Assembly (NCBI GenBank): GCA_947496705.1
Contig: CANMDW010000007.1
Span: 62,001-126,000 of the forward strand
Length of the DNA: 64,000 nucleotides
Origin: an uncultured Aquimarina sp.
GTDB lineage: Bacteria > Bacteroidota > Bacteroidia > Flavobacteriales > Flavobacteriaceae
Reading direction: 5' to 3'
Part shown: in pieces, positions 26,253 through 35,198 of the stretch
How the letters are laid out: each line of letters begins with the position of its first letter
Numbering within the stretch: position 1 is the stretch's first letter
Made by a program: the position numbers and the translations under genes
The notes under the pieces: model-generated
Seen by the model: only the letters and a program-made list of their open reading frames with translations
Databases searched by the model: none
Told to the model about the DNA's origin: nothing

Positions 26253-27917
26253 ATGTATAAAAAAATAAGAAATAAAATTACTTTGGTACTTCTCACCTTA
26301 GTATTGGCTATGAATTTTAGCTGTGAAACGACAGAATTAGAAATATTAGAAAATCCTAATCGACTTACTACTGATCAGGCAAATATTGATTTCTTTTTGA
26401 ATAATGTGCAACTTGCCCTATTAGAGTTATTAGAAGGAGACCCTGCCGATAATGGTGCTCTTTATGAGCAAGGAATGGAACTCACAAGAATTACTCATAT
26501 GGCTGGGCCAACGTATGCAAATGCATATTTAACTACTGCGTTTGATCCTCAATGGAGAGCCGTATATTCCAGAGCATTACCAGATATCAGAGCTTTGGTT
26601 CCACAGGCTGAAGCACAAGCGCTATATACACATGTAGGAATATCTAAAGTGCTGGAAGCGTTTATGATGATGACTTTGGTAGATTATTTTGGAGATGTGC
26701 CTTATTCTCAGGCTACTCAACCGCTGGAATTCGAAAATCCAAAGTTGGACTCTGGTGCAGAAATCTACACAAAAATGGAAGCACTGCTTAATGAAGCCAT
26801 TGTAGACTTTGAGAAAGAAGAATTTGCGAAACCTTCAAACGATCTTTTTTATGGTGGTGATGAAGATAAATGGATTAAACTGGCAAACACCCTTAAATTA
26901 AGAATATATGTACAAACCAGATTGGTGGATGCCAATGCAGCCAGTAAAATAAACACATTGATAGCAGCAGATAACTTTATCAAGGAAGAAGCCGATGATT
27001 TTCAGTTTCAGTTTTCTTCGGTAGATAATAATCCTGATAGCAGACATCCTGAATTTTCACTAAATTTTGATAATGGTACTGGTGAATACATGTCTACATC
27101 TTATATGAAATGGATGGTTGCCGACGATGATAAAACATATGAAGATCCTAGATGGCGTTATTATTTTTACAGACAAACAGATGTAAATACCAATGATCCC
27201 AACGAACAGTCTTGTATTACACAATCCGAACCTCCTCATTTTACATCAGAAGATATTTTCTGTAATATTCAGAATTCAAAAACAGGTCTTTCCGGATTTT
27301 GGGGTAGAATTCATGGTGATGCAGATGGGATCCCACCAGACAGAGCACTAAGAACTGCTTATGGGGCATATCCGGTTGGAGCACAGCCTGATGATGATTC
27401 AACAAAAAGTATTACTGGCCGAACTATAGGTCTTAGAGGTGCCGGTATCTCGCCAATCATGTTATCTTCTTTTGTAGATTTTATGCTGGCAGAAACTGCA
27501 CTTGAAATCAACACCACCGGAGACGCAAGAACCTATCTGGAAAATGGTATGCGTAAGTCTATTGCAAAAGTTCAGGGATTCATAACACTTACAGGTGTTA
27601 CTATAACCCCTACTGATGATTATGTAAATGATGTTCTGGCTCTTTATGATGCCACTACTACTGATGATGAAAAACTTGAAATCATCGTTAGAGAATATTT
27701 CATTGCACTCTTTGGAAACGGTATGGAGGCCTATAATACCTACAGAAGAACCGGCCAGCCCAGATTACAGCAAACAGAAGTAAAAGATCCGGGAGATTTT
27801 ATCAGATCCTTCTTTTACCCAGATGCCGGGGTGACTACAAACAATCAAATAGATCAAAAACCTGATCAGAGTGTAAAAGTATTTTGGGATAATAATCCTA
27901 ATGGTTTTATCAATTAA
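26253..27917 (+). CDS. SusD/RagB-family outer-membrane lipoprotein
   Basis: Surface lipoprotein that caps the SusC-type channel and binds the incoming nutrient. It has 554 residues; a lipoprotein signal peptide ends ...LAMNFSC with Cys as the acylated residue, then ETTELEILENPN as in SusD-like proteins. The helical TPR-like body has YTHVGISKVLEAFMMMTLVD and YFGDVPYSQA, the SusD hallmark, and NTLKLRIYVQTRLVD. It resembles the SusD-like-2 subgroup. It is the second gene of the operon, 13 bases before the third. Confidence 0.95.
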   Translation: MYKKIRNKITLVLLTLVLAMNFSCETTELEILENPNRLTTDQANIDFFLNNVQLALLELLEGDPADNGALYEQGMELTRITHMAGPTYANAYLTTAFDPQWRAVYSRALPDIRALVPQAEAQALYTHVGISKVLEAFMMMTLVDYFGDVPYSQATQPLEFENPKLDSGAEIYTKMEALLNEAIVDFEKEEFAKPSNDLFYGGDEDKWIKLANTLKLRIYVQTRLVDANAASKINTLIAADNFIKEEADDFQFQFSSVDNNPDSRHPEFSLNFDNGTGEYMSTSYMKWMVADDDKTYEDPRWRYYFYRQTDVNTNDPNEQSCITQSEPPHFTSEDIFCNIQNSKTGLSGFWGRIHGDADGIPPDRALRTAYGAYPVGAQPDDDSTKSITGRTIGLRGAGISPIMLSSFVDFMLAETALEINTTGDARTYLENGMRKSIAKVQGFITLTGVTITPTDDYVNDVLALYDATTTDDEKLEIIVREYFIALFGNGMEAYNTYRRTGQPRLQQTEVKDPGDFIRSFFYPDAGVTTNNQIDQKPDQSVKVFWDNNPNGFIN

Positions 27918-27930
27918 AAAATATTGAAAA

Positions 27931-28986
27931 ATGAAAAAATTAACGAAAATAATAGCACTATTAGGAATAATTCTCTTCATATCTTCTTGTGAAGATGAAG
28001 ATAAGTCTCCATTCCTAAGAGTAACAAACAATGCTCCTGGTGCGGCAGTTTTAAGAACTATAAACATTACATCTGCTCTTGGGCAAACTGCTAATGCAAA
28101 TGGTGGATCTTATCAGTTTTCTAATCTTGATGCTTCAATATTTGAGCTCGAGCTTGAATATCAGGATGCTCAAAATGGTGAATTGTTAGATAATGTAGCG
28201 GTTACTCTTTCATTTGATGACAGATCTGAATTAAATGGAGATGGTACAGCAGAACCTGATCCTGATACTGGTCGTAACGGTAATGATGTAGCTGCAAGAC
28301 CGTTGACTACCTTAACACCCTCTGACTTTACCAGAGATCCTGTAACCAATCTCCCTAGAACTACACTATCACTTACAGCAAGTGAAGCAGAAGCTCTTTT
28401 AGGATTAGACAGAGCTACACAAGTTGCTAAGGGTGATATCTATAGACTTGAATTTGTGCTAACGCGTACAAACGGACAAGTTTTTTCGTCAGATAACTTA
28501 GAAGGAAATATAACCGGACCATTTTTTAATTCTCCGTTTTCTTATCCGATACCTATCGGACCTCAACCTTTTAAGGGCAAAGATACAGATAGTATCAGTA
28601 GTAGTTTAACTAGAAATCAACTCAGTTTAGTAGCAAACGGAAAGGCTTCTAACACCTTTGCAGATGGTGATGATTCGGGAGATATTGTTTTTGTTGCTCC
28701 AAGCGGATTTGAAGCCATAGGTGGTGTAGATATCCAATTTGTTAAGCTTGATTTTACAGGAGAACCACTCTTCAACAGTTATGGTGATGCAGAACAGGCA
28801 AAAATTGATTTTGAAGAAGGGACTCCCGTTTCTACGGTTCAGGTAGCAGAAGATGATGTCTACGCCTATAAAATCGATAGAGAAGGAGTGGATTTTTATG
28901 GAGCTCTTTATGTTGGTGAAGTCGAAACCGATGATGAAGGTGTGACTATCATACCTCTAATATTTAAAGAAAATAAATTACTGTAA
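27931..28986 (+). CDS. lipoprotein of unknown function in the susCD-like operon
   Basis: 351 residues. The lipoprotein signal peptide ends LLGIILFISSC, followed by an acidic EDEDKSP (Asp/Glu after +1 suits surface export in Flavobacteriia). The mature part is rich in beta-strand-like stretches and acidic residues (PDPDTGRNGNDVAA), with no catalytic motif recognised. Its place as third gene suggests a SusE/SusF-like accessory binding protein, which is an inference from context. A strong terminator follows 25 bases after the stop. Confidence 0.75.
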   Translation: MKKLTKIIALLGIILFISSCEDEDKSPFLRVTNNAPGAAVLRTINITSALGQTANANGGSYQFSNLDASIFELELEYQDAQNGELLDNVAVTLSFDDRSELNGDGTAEPDPDTGRNGNDVAARPLTTLTPSDFTRDPVTNLPRTTLSLTASEAEALLGLDRATQVAKGDIYRLEFVLTRTNGQVFSSDNLEGNITGPFFNSPFSYPIPIGPQPFKGKDTDSISSSLTRNQLSLVANGKASNTFADGDDSGDIVFVAPSGFEAIGGVDIQFVKLDFTGEPLFNSYGDAEQAKIDFEEGTPVSTVQVAEDDVYAYKIDREGVDFYGALYVGEVETDDEGVTIIPLIFKENKLL

Positions 28987-29010
28987 TAGTCAAATAAGTA
29001 ATAGCATAAT

Positions 29011-29046
29011 AAAAGAGGCGATCATAAATATGATCGCCTCTTTTTG
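29011..29046 (+). terminator. intrinsic terminator of the susCD-like operon
   Basis: A perfect 10-bp stem GAGGCGATCA / TGATCGCCTC with a 6-base loop is followed by TTTTT. It is preceded by AAAA, so it may also work in reverse. Confidence 0.9.
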
Positions 29047-29080
29047 TTTTCAAAATTTTAAAAAAGGTGTTTCTAATATA

Positions 29081-29193
29081 GAACTCGTCTTGACTTTTTT
29101 GCGTTGCATAGCAGCACTACAGAACAAGAAAAAGACGATTTTGGGTAAAAAAAGGTATTTTTATAAGGAATTATAAAAAGTCAAGACGAGTTC
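29081..29193. mobile_element. MITE-like inverted-repeat element, GAACTCAT family, copy B
   Basis: 113 bp with perfect 19-bp arms GAACTCGTCTTGACTTTTT and its exact complement, flanked by ATA on both sides. The arms differ from copy A (AT to GT, longer T run), yet both arms changed together. The interior resembles other copies only loosely (TTGCGTTGCATAGCAGCACT). The element ends 17 bases before the rlmB start codon. Confidence 0.72.
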
Positions 29194-29197
29194 ATAC

Positions 29198-29205
29198 TAT
29201 ATTTG
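29198..29205 (+). promoter_or_regulatory. -7 element of rlmB, adjoining the inverted-repeat element
   Basis: TATATTTG lies 5 bases before the rlmB ATG and 5 bases after the end of element copy B. Transcription from it would begin at or next to the ATG, giving an almost leaderless mRNA. No TTG is seen at the expected upstream distance; the element's right arm occupies that place. Confidence 0.5.
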
Positions 29206-29210
29206 CGCCT

Positions 29211-29945
29211 ATGAAAGAAGAATCTTTAGTTTTTGGTATTAGGGCAATCATAGAAGCTATAACAGCTGGTAAAACTGTTGACAAGCTTTTTATACAAAAG
29301 GGGCTACAAGGGGCATTAGCCAAAGAATTAATCTCACTGGTAAAAGAAAATGATATTAACTATACTTATGTTCCTGTAGAAAAGCTCAACAGGCTTACCC
29401 GCAAAAACCACCAGGGTGCTGTTGCTTATATCTCTCCTATCGATTTTTATGATTTAGAAAATTTAGTATTACAGGTAATTGAATCGGGTGAAACACCCTT
29501 ATTCTTAATTCTCGATCAACTCTCTGATGTTCGCAATTTTGGTGCCATCATCAGAACAGCAGAGTGTACCGGTGTACATGGAATTATCATCCAGAAAAAA
29601 GGAGGAGCTCCGGTTAATGCAGATACTATAAAAACTTCTGCCGGTGCCGTATTTAAAATACCCATATGTAAAGTAGATCATATCAAAGATGCTATGTTTT
29701 ACTTACAGGGATCGGGCATACAACTCGTAGCTGCCACAGAAAAAGCCGCTGATACCATTTATAATATTGATATGACTATTCCCACAGCAATTATTATGGG
29801 AAGCGAAGACAAAGGCATATCTCACTCTGTATTAAAACTCGTAGACCAACAGGCAAAACTTCCTGTATATGGTACAACCGGATCACTTAATGTATCTGTA
29901 GCTTGTGGAGTATTTTTATATGAAATCATCAGGCAAAGAATGTAA
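29211..29945 (+). CDS. rlmB: 23S rRNA (guanosine-2'-O-)-methyltransferase, TrmH/SpoU family
   Basis: SAM-dependent 2'-O-methylation of rRNA (G2251 in E. coli numbering if a true RlmB). It has 244 residues: an N-terminal L30e-like substrate-binding domain (LVFGIRAIIEAITAGKTVDK) and the C-terminal knotted SPOUT domain. The three SpoU motifs are visible: DVRNFGAIIRTAECTG, IIMGSEDKGIS and GSLNVSVACGVFLYE. A TrmH-type tRNA target is less likely because of the N-terminal domain. It stands alone and converges with the rhomboid gene. Confidence 0.92.
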   Translation: MKEESLVFGIRAIIEAITAGKTVDKLFIQKGLQGALAKELISLVKENDINYTYVPVEKLNRLTRKNHQGAVAYISPIDFYDLENLVLQVIESGETPLFLILDQLSDVRNFGAIIRTAECTGVHGIIIQKKGGAPVNADTIKTSAGAVFKIPICKVDHIKDAMFYLQGSGIQLVAATEKAADTIYNIDMTIPTAIIMGSEDKGISHSVLKLVDQQAKLPVYGTTGSLNVSVACGVFLYEIIRQRM

Positions 29946-29952
29946 TTATAAT

Positions 29953-30690
29953 TCATTCGTCATCTGATGTTTTTTCTTTATATTCATAAATCACTTCAAT
30001 ATCCTCTTTTGAATCTTCTTCGGGGAGTTTTTCGATAAAATTACCATGCTTATCAAAGTGCTTTAGAAATTCATCTTCTTCGGGTTTATAATCTGCAGAT
30101 TGCCAATGATACTTTCCAGGCTTGGCGATTCCTCTTTTGATAAAAAAAGCCAGTGCAATGCCTGTTACCAACCCAGACAAATGCCCTTCCCATGAAATCT
30201 TGGGATCTATGGGAAAAATATACCAAACCATACTTCCGTAAATAAAAACTACAATAAAAGATAATGCTGTTAACCGAAAATGTTTCGCAATAATACCCTT
30301 AAAAAAAAGGAATCCAAAAAGCATATATACCACCCCACTCGCACCTATATGATTTGCAGGCCTCCCAAACAACCAGGTCAAAAGCCCCGTAAGAAATAGA
30401 CCAATCAGTAAGACTTTCCATGCGTTTTTTTGGTAAAAAAAGAATAAAGCCGCAGATAATATAAGTAACGGCAGGGTATTATGCCATAAATGAGTAATAT
30501 CTGCATGAATAAAAGGAGATAGCACGATTCCCCTTAATCCAATAATTTCTCTCGGATACACTCCAAAAGCATTAAAATCTATACCAAAACGAGCTTCAAA
30601 CCAAAAAACCACCCATATAACTAATACAAATACCAAAGGATATCCTACAACCCCGGTGCTAAACTTAAAACTATCTTGCTCTTTTACCAT
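29953..30690 (-). CDS. rhomboid-family intramembrane serine protease
   Basis: Inner-membrane protease cleaving helices within the bilayer; substrate unknown. It has 245 residues and six or so membrane helices. The catalytic Ser is in GASGVVYMLFGF and the His in WEGHLSGLVTG; the preceding HADITHLWHNTLPLLI matches the helix-2 His/Asn region. The C-terminal 65 residues are soluble and acidic (PEEDEFLKHFDKHGNFIEKL). It is convergent with rlmB, with 7 bases between stop codons. Confidence 0.92.
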   Translation of the reverse strand: MVKEQDSFKFSTGVVGYPLVFVLVIWVVFWFEARFGIDFNAFGVYPREIIGLRGIVLSPFIHADITHLWHNTLPLLILSAALFFFYQKNAWKVLLIGLFLTGLLTWLFGRPANHIGASGVVYMLFGFLFFKGIIAKHFRLTALSFIVVFIYGSMVWYIFPIDPKISWEGHLSGLVTGIALAFFIKRGIAKPGKYHWQSADYKPEEDEFLKHFDKHGNFIEKLPEEDSKEDIEVIYEYKEKTSDDE

Positions 30691-30969
30691 AATATCAAAA
30701 ATATATCAAAAAAAAGTCCAAAACACCAAGTTCGGTTAAAATGACAGGTTTTTATTGTCAATGATATTTTATCATCAGCGCATGTTTAAAAAGAATATGA
30801 ACTGAAAATGAGTAGTTTTAGGTTTTAATGAAGTTTCAAATGCTGAGCATATCGGGATATTTGCAGTATTTGAAATAAAATCACAGCGCTCAAAATAGTA
30901 GTTTTCAGGAAGCAGGGTTTTTAAACATACTCTTAACCTTTTCTGATTCCAGAATCCTACAAAGCTTTG

Positions 30970-30977
30970 TAACTTTG
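30970..30977 (+). promoter_or_regulatory. -7 element of rarA (near-leaderless)
   Basis: TAACTTTG fits TAnnTTTG and lies 5 bases before the rarA ATG, so the transcript would start at about the start codon. No TTG is found at 17-20 bases upstream. Confidence 0.5.
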
Positions 30978-30982
30978 CTATT

Positions 30983-32266
30983 ATGAATACAAATGAACCT
31001 TTAGCAGAAAGAATACGTCCAAAATCGTTATCAACATACCTGAGCCAGGAACATCTGGTTGGAGATGACGGCTCACTCACCCAACAAATTATAAAAGGCA
31101 TAGTACCTTCATTAATTCTATGGGGACCTCCTGGCGTAGGAAAAACAACCCTGGCCAATATTATTGCCAATGAATCAGGAAGACCGTTTTATACATTGAG
31201 TGCTATAAATAGCGGAGTAAAAGAAGTGAGAGAGGTGATCGATAAGGCCAAACAAAGCGGAGGACTTTTTACATCAAAAAACCCCATTTTGTTTATTGAT
31301 GAAATTCACAGATTTAGTAAATCTCAACAGGATTCGTTATTGGGAGCTGTAGAGAAAGGCTGGATCACACTTATTGGTGCCACTACAGAAAATCCGAGCT
31401 TCGAGGTAATCCCGGCACTTTTATCCCGTTGTCAAGTGTATGTTCTAAATCCTTTTGGCAAACAAGAATTAGAGGCGTTGTTAGATCGGGCGATGCAGGA
31501 AGATGACTATTTAAAGTCAAAGGATATACAACTTAAAGAAACCGAATCATTATTAAGATTAAGCGGCGGAGATGCCCGGAAATTGCTAAATATTTTTGAG
31601 CTTATCGTTTCGAGTCAAGAGCAACATCCTATTATTATCACCAATGACCTTGTCACAAAATTGGTGCAGCAAAATACTGTACGCTATGATAAAACAGGAG
31701 AGCAACATTATGATATTATTTCGGCCTTTATAAAATCTGTGAGAGGTAGTGACCCCAATGCAGCTGTATATTGGTTAGCTCGTATGATTGAAGGCGGCGA
31801 AGATCTTAAATTTATTGCACGAAGATTGATCATACTGGCTTCAGAAGATATCGGAAATGCAAATCCTACCGCCTTAATTCTGGCAAATAATACATTTCAA
31901 GCGGTTAATACTATTGGATACCCTGAAGCAAGGATCATATTAAGTCAATGTGCGGTATATCTTGCTACTTCTCAAAAAAGCAATGCATCTTATATGGCTA
32001 TCAAAGAAGCACAGCAGCTGGTAAAACAAACGGGGGATTTGCCGGTTCCGTTGCATATCAGAAATGCGCCAACCAAACTTATGAAAGAACTAGGTTATGG
32101 AGAAGACTATAAATATGCTCACAATCATAAAAACAACTTTGCAGATCAAGAATTTTTACCTGAAGAAATCAGTAATACAAAAATCTATGATCCCGGTGAT
32201 AACCAGCGCGAAAATTCATTTAGAACATTTCTTAAATCCCGATGGGGTGAGAAATATGGGTATTAA
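30983..32266 (+). CDS. rarA: replication-associated recombination protein A (AAA+ ATPase)
   Basis: RarA/MgsA acts at stalled replication forks. It has 427 residues. It starts MNTNEPLAERIRPKSLSTYL and has Walker A GPPGVGKTTLANIIA, Walker B ILFIDEIHRFSKSQQD, sensor 1 LIGATTENPSFEV and sensor 2 SGGDARKLLN. The C-terminal tetramerisation and MgsA domains include HYDIISAFIKSVRGSDPNAA and ARRLIILASEDIGNANP. Its stop codon lies at the start of a long hairpin that separates it from the convergent gene. Confidence 0.97.
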   Translation: MNTNEPLAERIRPKSLSTYLSQEHLVGDDGSLTQQIIKGIVPSLILWGPPGVGKTTLANIIANESGRPFYTLSAINSGVKEVREVIDKAKQSGGLFTSKNPILFIDEIHRFSKSQQDSLLGAVEKGWITLIGATTENPSFEVIPALLSRCQVYVLNPFGKQELEALLDRAMQEDDYLKSKDIQLKETESLLRLSGGDARKLLNIFELIVSSQEQHPIIITNDLVTKLVQQNTVRYDKTGEQHYDIISAFIKSVRGSDPNAAVYWLARMIEGGEDLKFIARRLIILASEDIGNANPTALILANNTFQAVNTIGYPEARIILSQCAVYLATSQKSNASYMAIKEAQQLVKQTGDLPVPLHIRNAPTKLMKELGYGEDYKYAHNHKNNFADQEFLPEEISNTKIYDPGDNQRENSFRTFLKSRWGEKYGY

Positions 32267-32365
32267 GCCCCCTAACCCCCAAAGGGGGAATTTTAAAGGT
32301 TTTGCTGGCAAAACCTATTGAACGAGTTTAAATTGAGAATTCCCCCTTTGGGGGTTAGGGGGCTT
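32265..32365. repeat. 28-bp perfect inverted repeat spanning a convergent stop-to-stop gap
   Basis: The arms 32265-32292 and 32338-32365 are exact complements (core CCCCCTAACCCCCAAAGGGG) around a 45-base loop that itself contains AGGTTTTG / CAAAACCT. The left arm begins in the rarA stop codon and the right arm ends in the stop codon of the minus-strand gene. It probably works as a bidirectional terminator; this repeat type is widespread in Bacteroidota. Confidence 0.85.
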
Positions 32366-33168
32366 TATTGCCTGGCAAATGTATCTTTTATTAATTTATC
32401 AGTCACAGGGTTAATACGCTCCAGAATGAAGTTGCCGTATGCATCAAAATATCCATTTCCACTTAAATCTCCTGCTTTAACAATATAGGTACCAGTAGAT
32501 TTATAAATCTTACCAATAGGAACTTGTTCTCCTTCATTTTTAAATATTTCAAATCCATAGTCCTGCTTCATAAATATATACTTGCTATTATTAAAAACAT
32601 ATGCAATTGAATTTTCAGAAACAGGTGGTGCTTTCACAACTTCATTTGTTTCGGCTACTTCTATTGGTTTTTTTGGTTCAACAACCGTTGTTTTAGCATT
32701 TTTTTGTTCAACGACCTCATTTTCATTATCACCACTATAAGAATAGTTAAGCATTTCTACATCTTTAAATGCAGCTCTAAGTGCACCATGATATGCAGCC
32801 CTGAAGTCTTTTTCTCTACTCACTCCATCAGACGATAAAAAAACTACACCCCCATTACAGTCTTTTAATTCTACAGCAAGCTTGGTCTGAAAAAGGCCAG
32901 GTTTTTTTAGCACATCTACCCGTAACGCTTTGCAGCCATTTGCGTTAAGATCTTCGGGAAGAGCCTCTTCTTGTAAAAAAGCTTGAAAACCATATTTTTT
33001 AAATAAAAACTTGGTTAATGAGTTTAGTTGATACCCATCTTTCTTCCCTTTTAAGAAAGCATATCCTTCGGGAATCACCACATATTTATAGTCATTTACA
33101 CTTTTTTGTGCATTACTATTGAATGTCGAAATTAAAATGATTCCCAAAAACAAAATACGTAACATCAT
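32365..33168 (-). CDS. secreted protein of unknown function
   Basis: 267 residues; signal peptide about 1-20 (MMLRILFLGIILISTFNSNAQ). The first half (YKYVVIPEGYAFLKGKKDGYQLNSL, then KFLFKKYGFQAFLQE) resembles a conserved flavobacterial periplasmic domain with no assigned role. A Lys/Glu/Val-rich linker about 155-185 leads to a C-terminal segment YKSTGTYIVKAGDLSGNGYF. It forms a tight group with the two genes upstream (4-base gap to the outer-membrane protein), so it probably belongs to one envelope operon. Confidence 0.7.
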   Translation of the reverse strand: MMLRILFLGIILISTFNSNAQKSVNDYKYVVIPEGYAFLKGKKDGYQLNSLTKFLFKKYGFQAFLQEEALPEDLNANGCKALRVDVLKKPGLFQTKLAVELKDCNGGVVFLSSDGVSREKDFRAAYHGALRAAFKDVEMLNYSYSGDNENEVVEQKNAKTTVVEPKKPIEVAETNEVVKAPPVSENSIAYVFNNSKYIFMKQDYGFEIFKNEGEQVPIGKIYKSTGTYIVKAGDLSGNGYFDAYGNFILERINPVTDKLIKDTFARQ

Positions 33169-33171
33169 ATA

Positions 33172-34578
33172 TCACATTATTAAATTAAACCCCAATTGCA
33201 AAGAAACTCCTCTTGCTTTGGCAAGATTAGTATATTCTAACAAATTATTTGCCGAAATATAAAAATTTATTTTGTCAATATGGGTAGATAATAAAAATCC
33301 TATATTATAATACGAATAATCATCAATAGTATAAGTAACTTTTGTTCTTAAAAAACTAAACAAACGCTTATAATAAAATAAGGAAGCTGCATATTGCGGT
33401 CTTTTGGGTCTAAACTGTGTAAACAATTGTACTCCAACAGCATCCATATAGGGAGGTTGTTCTCCTTCGAGATAACAATTACAAGTGCCATCATCATAAC
33501 GATTAAAAGAATATTTAACAGATCCGTTTACTTTTAGAGGACGCATTGTGACATATGCAGTACTTAAGGTATCCAGCGGAATAGCCTCTTCTAATTCATC
33601 CAAAAAATTCTGTGGGTTTTGTCCCGAAAATTGAATTGGCGTTTCAAAACCTTCAAAAACATAATTTCCTCGGGCACTATAGGTTTCAACATCTTTGGCA
33701 TATAATACCGCTCCTAAATCATTTATACTACCAGTAACCGCCAATTGATCTTCTATTTTATAGGTAAATCCTATATCGACTCCCACTCCTAGATTACCTC
33801 CCAAAAGTGCGCGGCCAATTAATTTATTAACGACTTCTTTTACCTCTGCCGATGAAGTTTCTCCCTCTATATCTCTAAGTGAAGCATACCCCGATGTTCT
33901 TAAGGTTACATCTGCATTGCTCACCACATGTTGATATATATTGCTTCCCTGTGAGGTCTCTATGGTAGTAAAAGTTCCTTTATTTTTGGCACTTCGAATA
34001 TGAAACATACTCGAATAAAGTTTTGCTCTGGCACCAAAGGTTAATTTTTTATTCACTTTTTTATTATACCCAAAATGATATACAGTCAATAATTCGCCCG
34101 AACCATTTATATTGGAAAAACGAAATGGCTGATTGAGAAAATCCTGATTTCCCTGATATGCCAACACTGCAAAATCTTTGGGAAAATATCCTATAACATC
34201 CAGCTCCTGATATATTCCGCCAGAAAAATATATACTTTTGTTTTTCTTGCTTTCCCATCCAAAATTAAACAGTTCTAATTGCTGGGTAAACGTTAAATAA
34301 TCATTACTGGTAAGCTCGTTTAATGTAATCTCAATCTTATCATTAATATTTCTTCCATCATCGGCAAAAACATCATAAAGTGAAGCTCCTCTTAACCCTG
34401 CATTTACATGAATCTGAGACAAAAAAGGTACACCAGCATGGTACTCAAAATTGACTTCTGCACCAGGATTGAGCATTAATGACTGAGGGAGGTCGGTAAA
34501 ATCATACAGGGTTTCTTTATTTTGCGAATATAAAGAGCATCCCCATACACCTATACATAAGAATACAAGCGCTCTCAT
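33172..34578 (-). CDS. outer-membrane beta-barrel-like protein (DUF5723-type)
   Basis: 468 residues, signal peptide about 1-18 (ending CSLYSQ). The start of the mature protein, PQSLMLNPGAEVNFEYHAGVPFLSQIHVN, is typical of the DUF5723 family of Bacteroidota barrel proteins, followed by many alternating strands and a C-terminal RGVSLQLGFNLIM. The role is unknown. The frame overlaps the end of the upstream lipoprotein gene by 4 bases, indicating coupled translation. Confidence 0.8.
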   Translation of the reverse strand: MRALVFLCIGVWGCSLYSQNKETLYDFTDLPQSLMLNPGAEVNFEYHAGVPFLSQIHVNAGLRGASLYDVFADDGRNINDKIEITLNELTSNDYLTFTQQLELFNFGWESKKNKSIYFSGGIYQELDVIGYFPKDFAVLAYQGNQDFLNQPFRFSNINGSGELLTVYHFGYNKKVNKKLTFGARAKLYSSMFHIRSAKNKGTFTTIETSQGSNIYQHVVSNADVTLRTSGYASLRDIEGETSSAEVKEVVNKLIGRALLGGNLGVGVDIGFTYKIEDQLAVTGSINDLGAVLYAKDVETYSARGNYVFEGFETPIQFSGQNPQNFLDELEEAIPLDTLSTAYVTMRPLKVNGSVKYSFNRYDDGTCNCYLEGEQPPYMDAVGVQLFTQFRPKRPQYAASLFYYKRLFSFLRTKVTYTIDDYSYYNIGFLLSTHIDKINFYISANNLLEYTNLAKARGVSLQLGFNLIM

Positions 34579-35150
34579 AATTCGTAATTAATAAAGTAAG
34601 TACCTTTTGACTTCAATTCCAGGATACCCTGTAGGCTACTATTTACATTCTGAATCCTTATCGAGGAAATAAGCTTTGTTGCTGCTCCTAAAATATTGAT
34701 CGTAGCATTGTCCAGAATAATCTCTTCAGTAGTCACAACGGGATCGGTTCCTGCTCCCAGCCCGGCATTGGCTGTTATAGTAAACGAAGGGCCAATACGC
34801 TGGTTGGCATCATCCAAAAAGCCAAAACTAAATTCAAAATCCCTTTCGATAGTATTACTAAACTCAAAAGTGAGTGCTACCTGTTCTAAGTTATCTACGA
34901 CAAAATCGGTCCCCAGAAGGTCATAATTGAGTGTGTCATTGACTACAATTTCAGGAATGACAACAGAGGGGTCCTCATCTGGATCTATAAATTGGCTTGT
35001 ATCAAACCTGGAATAAATAAAATCTACTTCATAGACCGGGGTAAGTACTATATCGCTGGCCTGGTCAAAATCTACATCCTTTACACAGGAAATTAATTGC
35101 ACTACCATACACAAAATGCATAGTAATGCTACTGCTTTTTTTGTTTTCAT
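34575..35150 (-). CDS. lipoprotein of unknown function
   Basis: 191 residues. Lipoprotein signal peptide ends CMVVQLISC, followed by VKDVDFDQASDIVLTP. The body has an early acidic loop (DPDEDPSVVIPEIV) and a beta-rich region FEFSFGFLDDANQRIGPSFTI. No catalytic motif is recognised. It is the first gene of the three-gene envelope group with the DUF5723-type and secreted proteins. Confidence 0.75.
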   Translation of the reverse strand: MKTKKAVALLCILCMVVQLISCVKDVDFDQASDIVLTPVYEVDFIYSRFDTSQFIDPDEDPSVVIPEIVVNDTLNYDLLGTDFVVDNLEQVALTFEFSNTIERDFEFSFGFLDDANQRIGPSFTITANAGLGAGTDPVVTTEEIILDNATINILGAATKLISSIRIQNVNSSLQGILELKSKGTYFINYEL

Positions 35151-35198
35151 TTTGGGGGCATATGTATTACAACGAAACTAAAATACAAATATTTTTTT

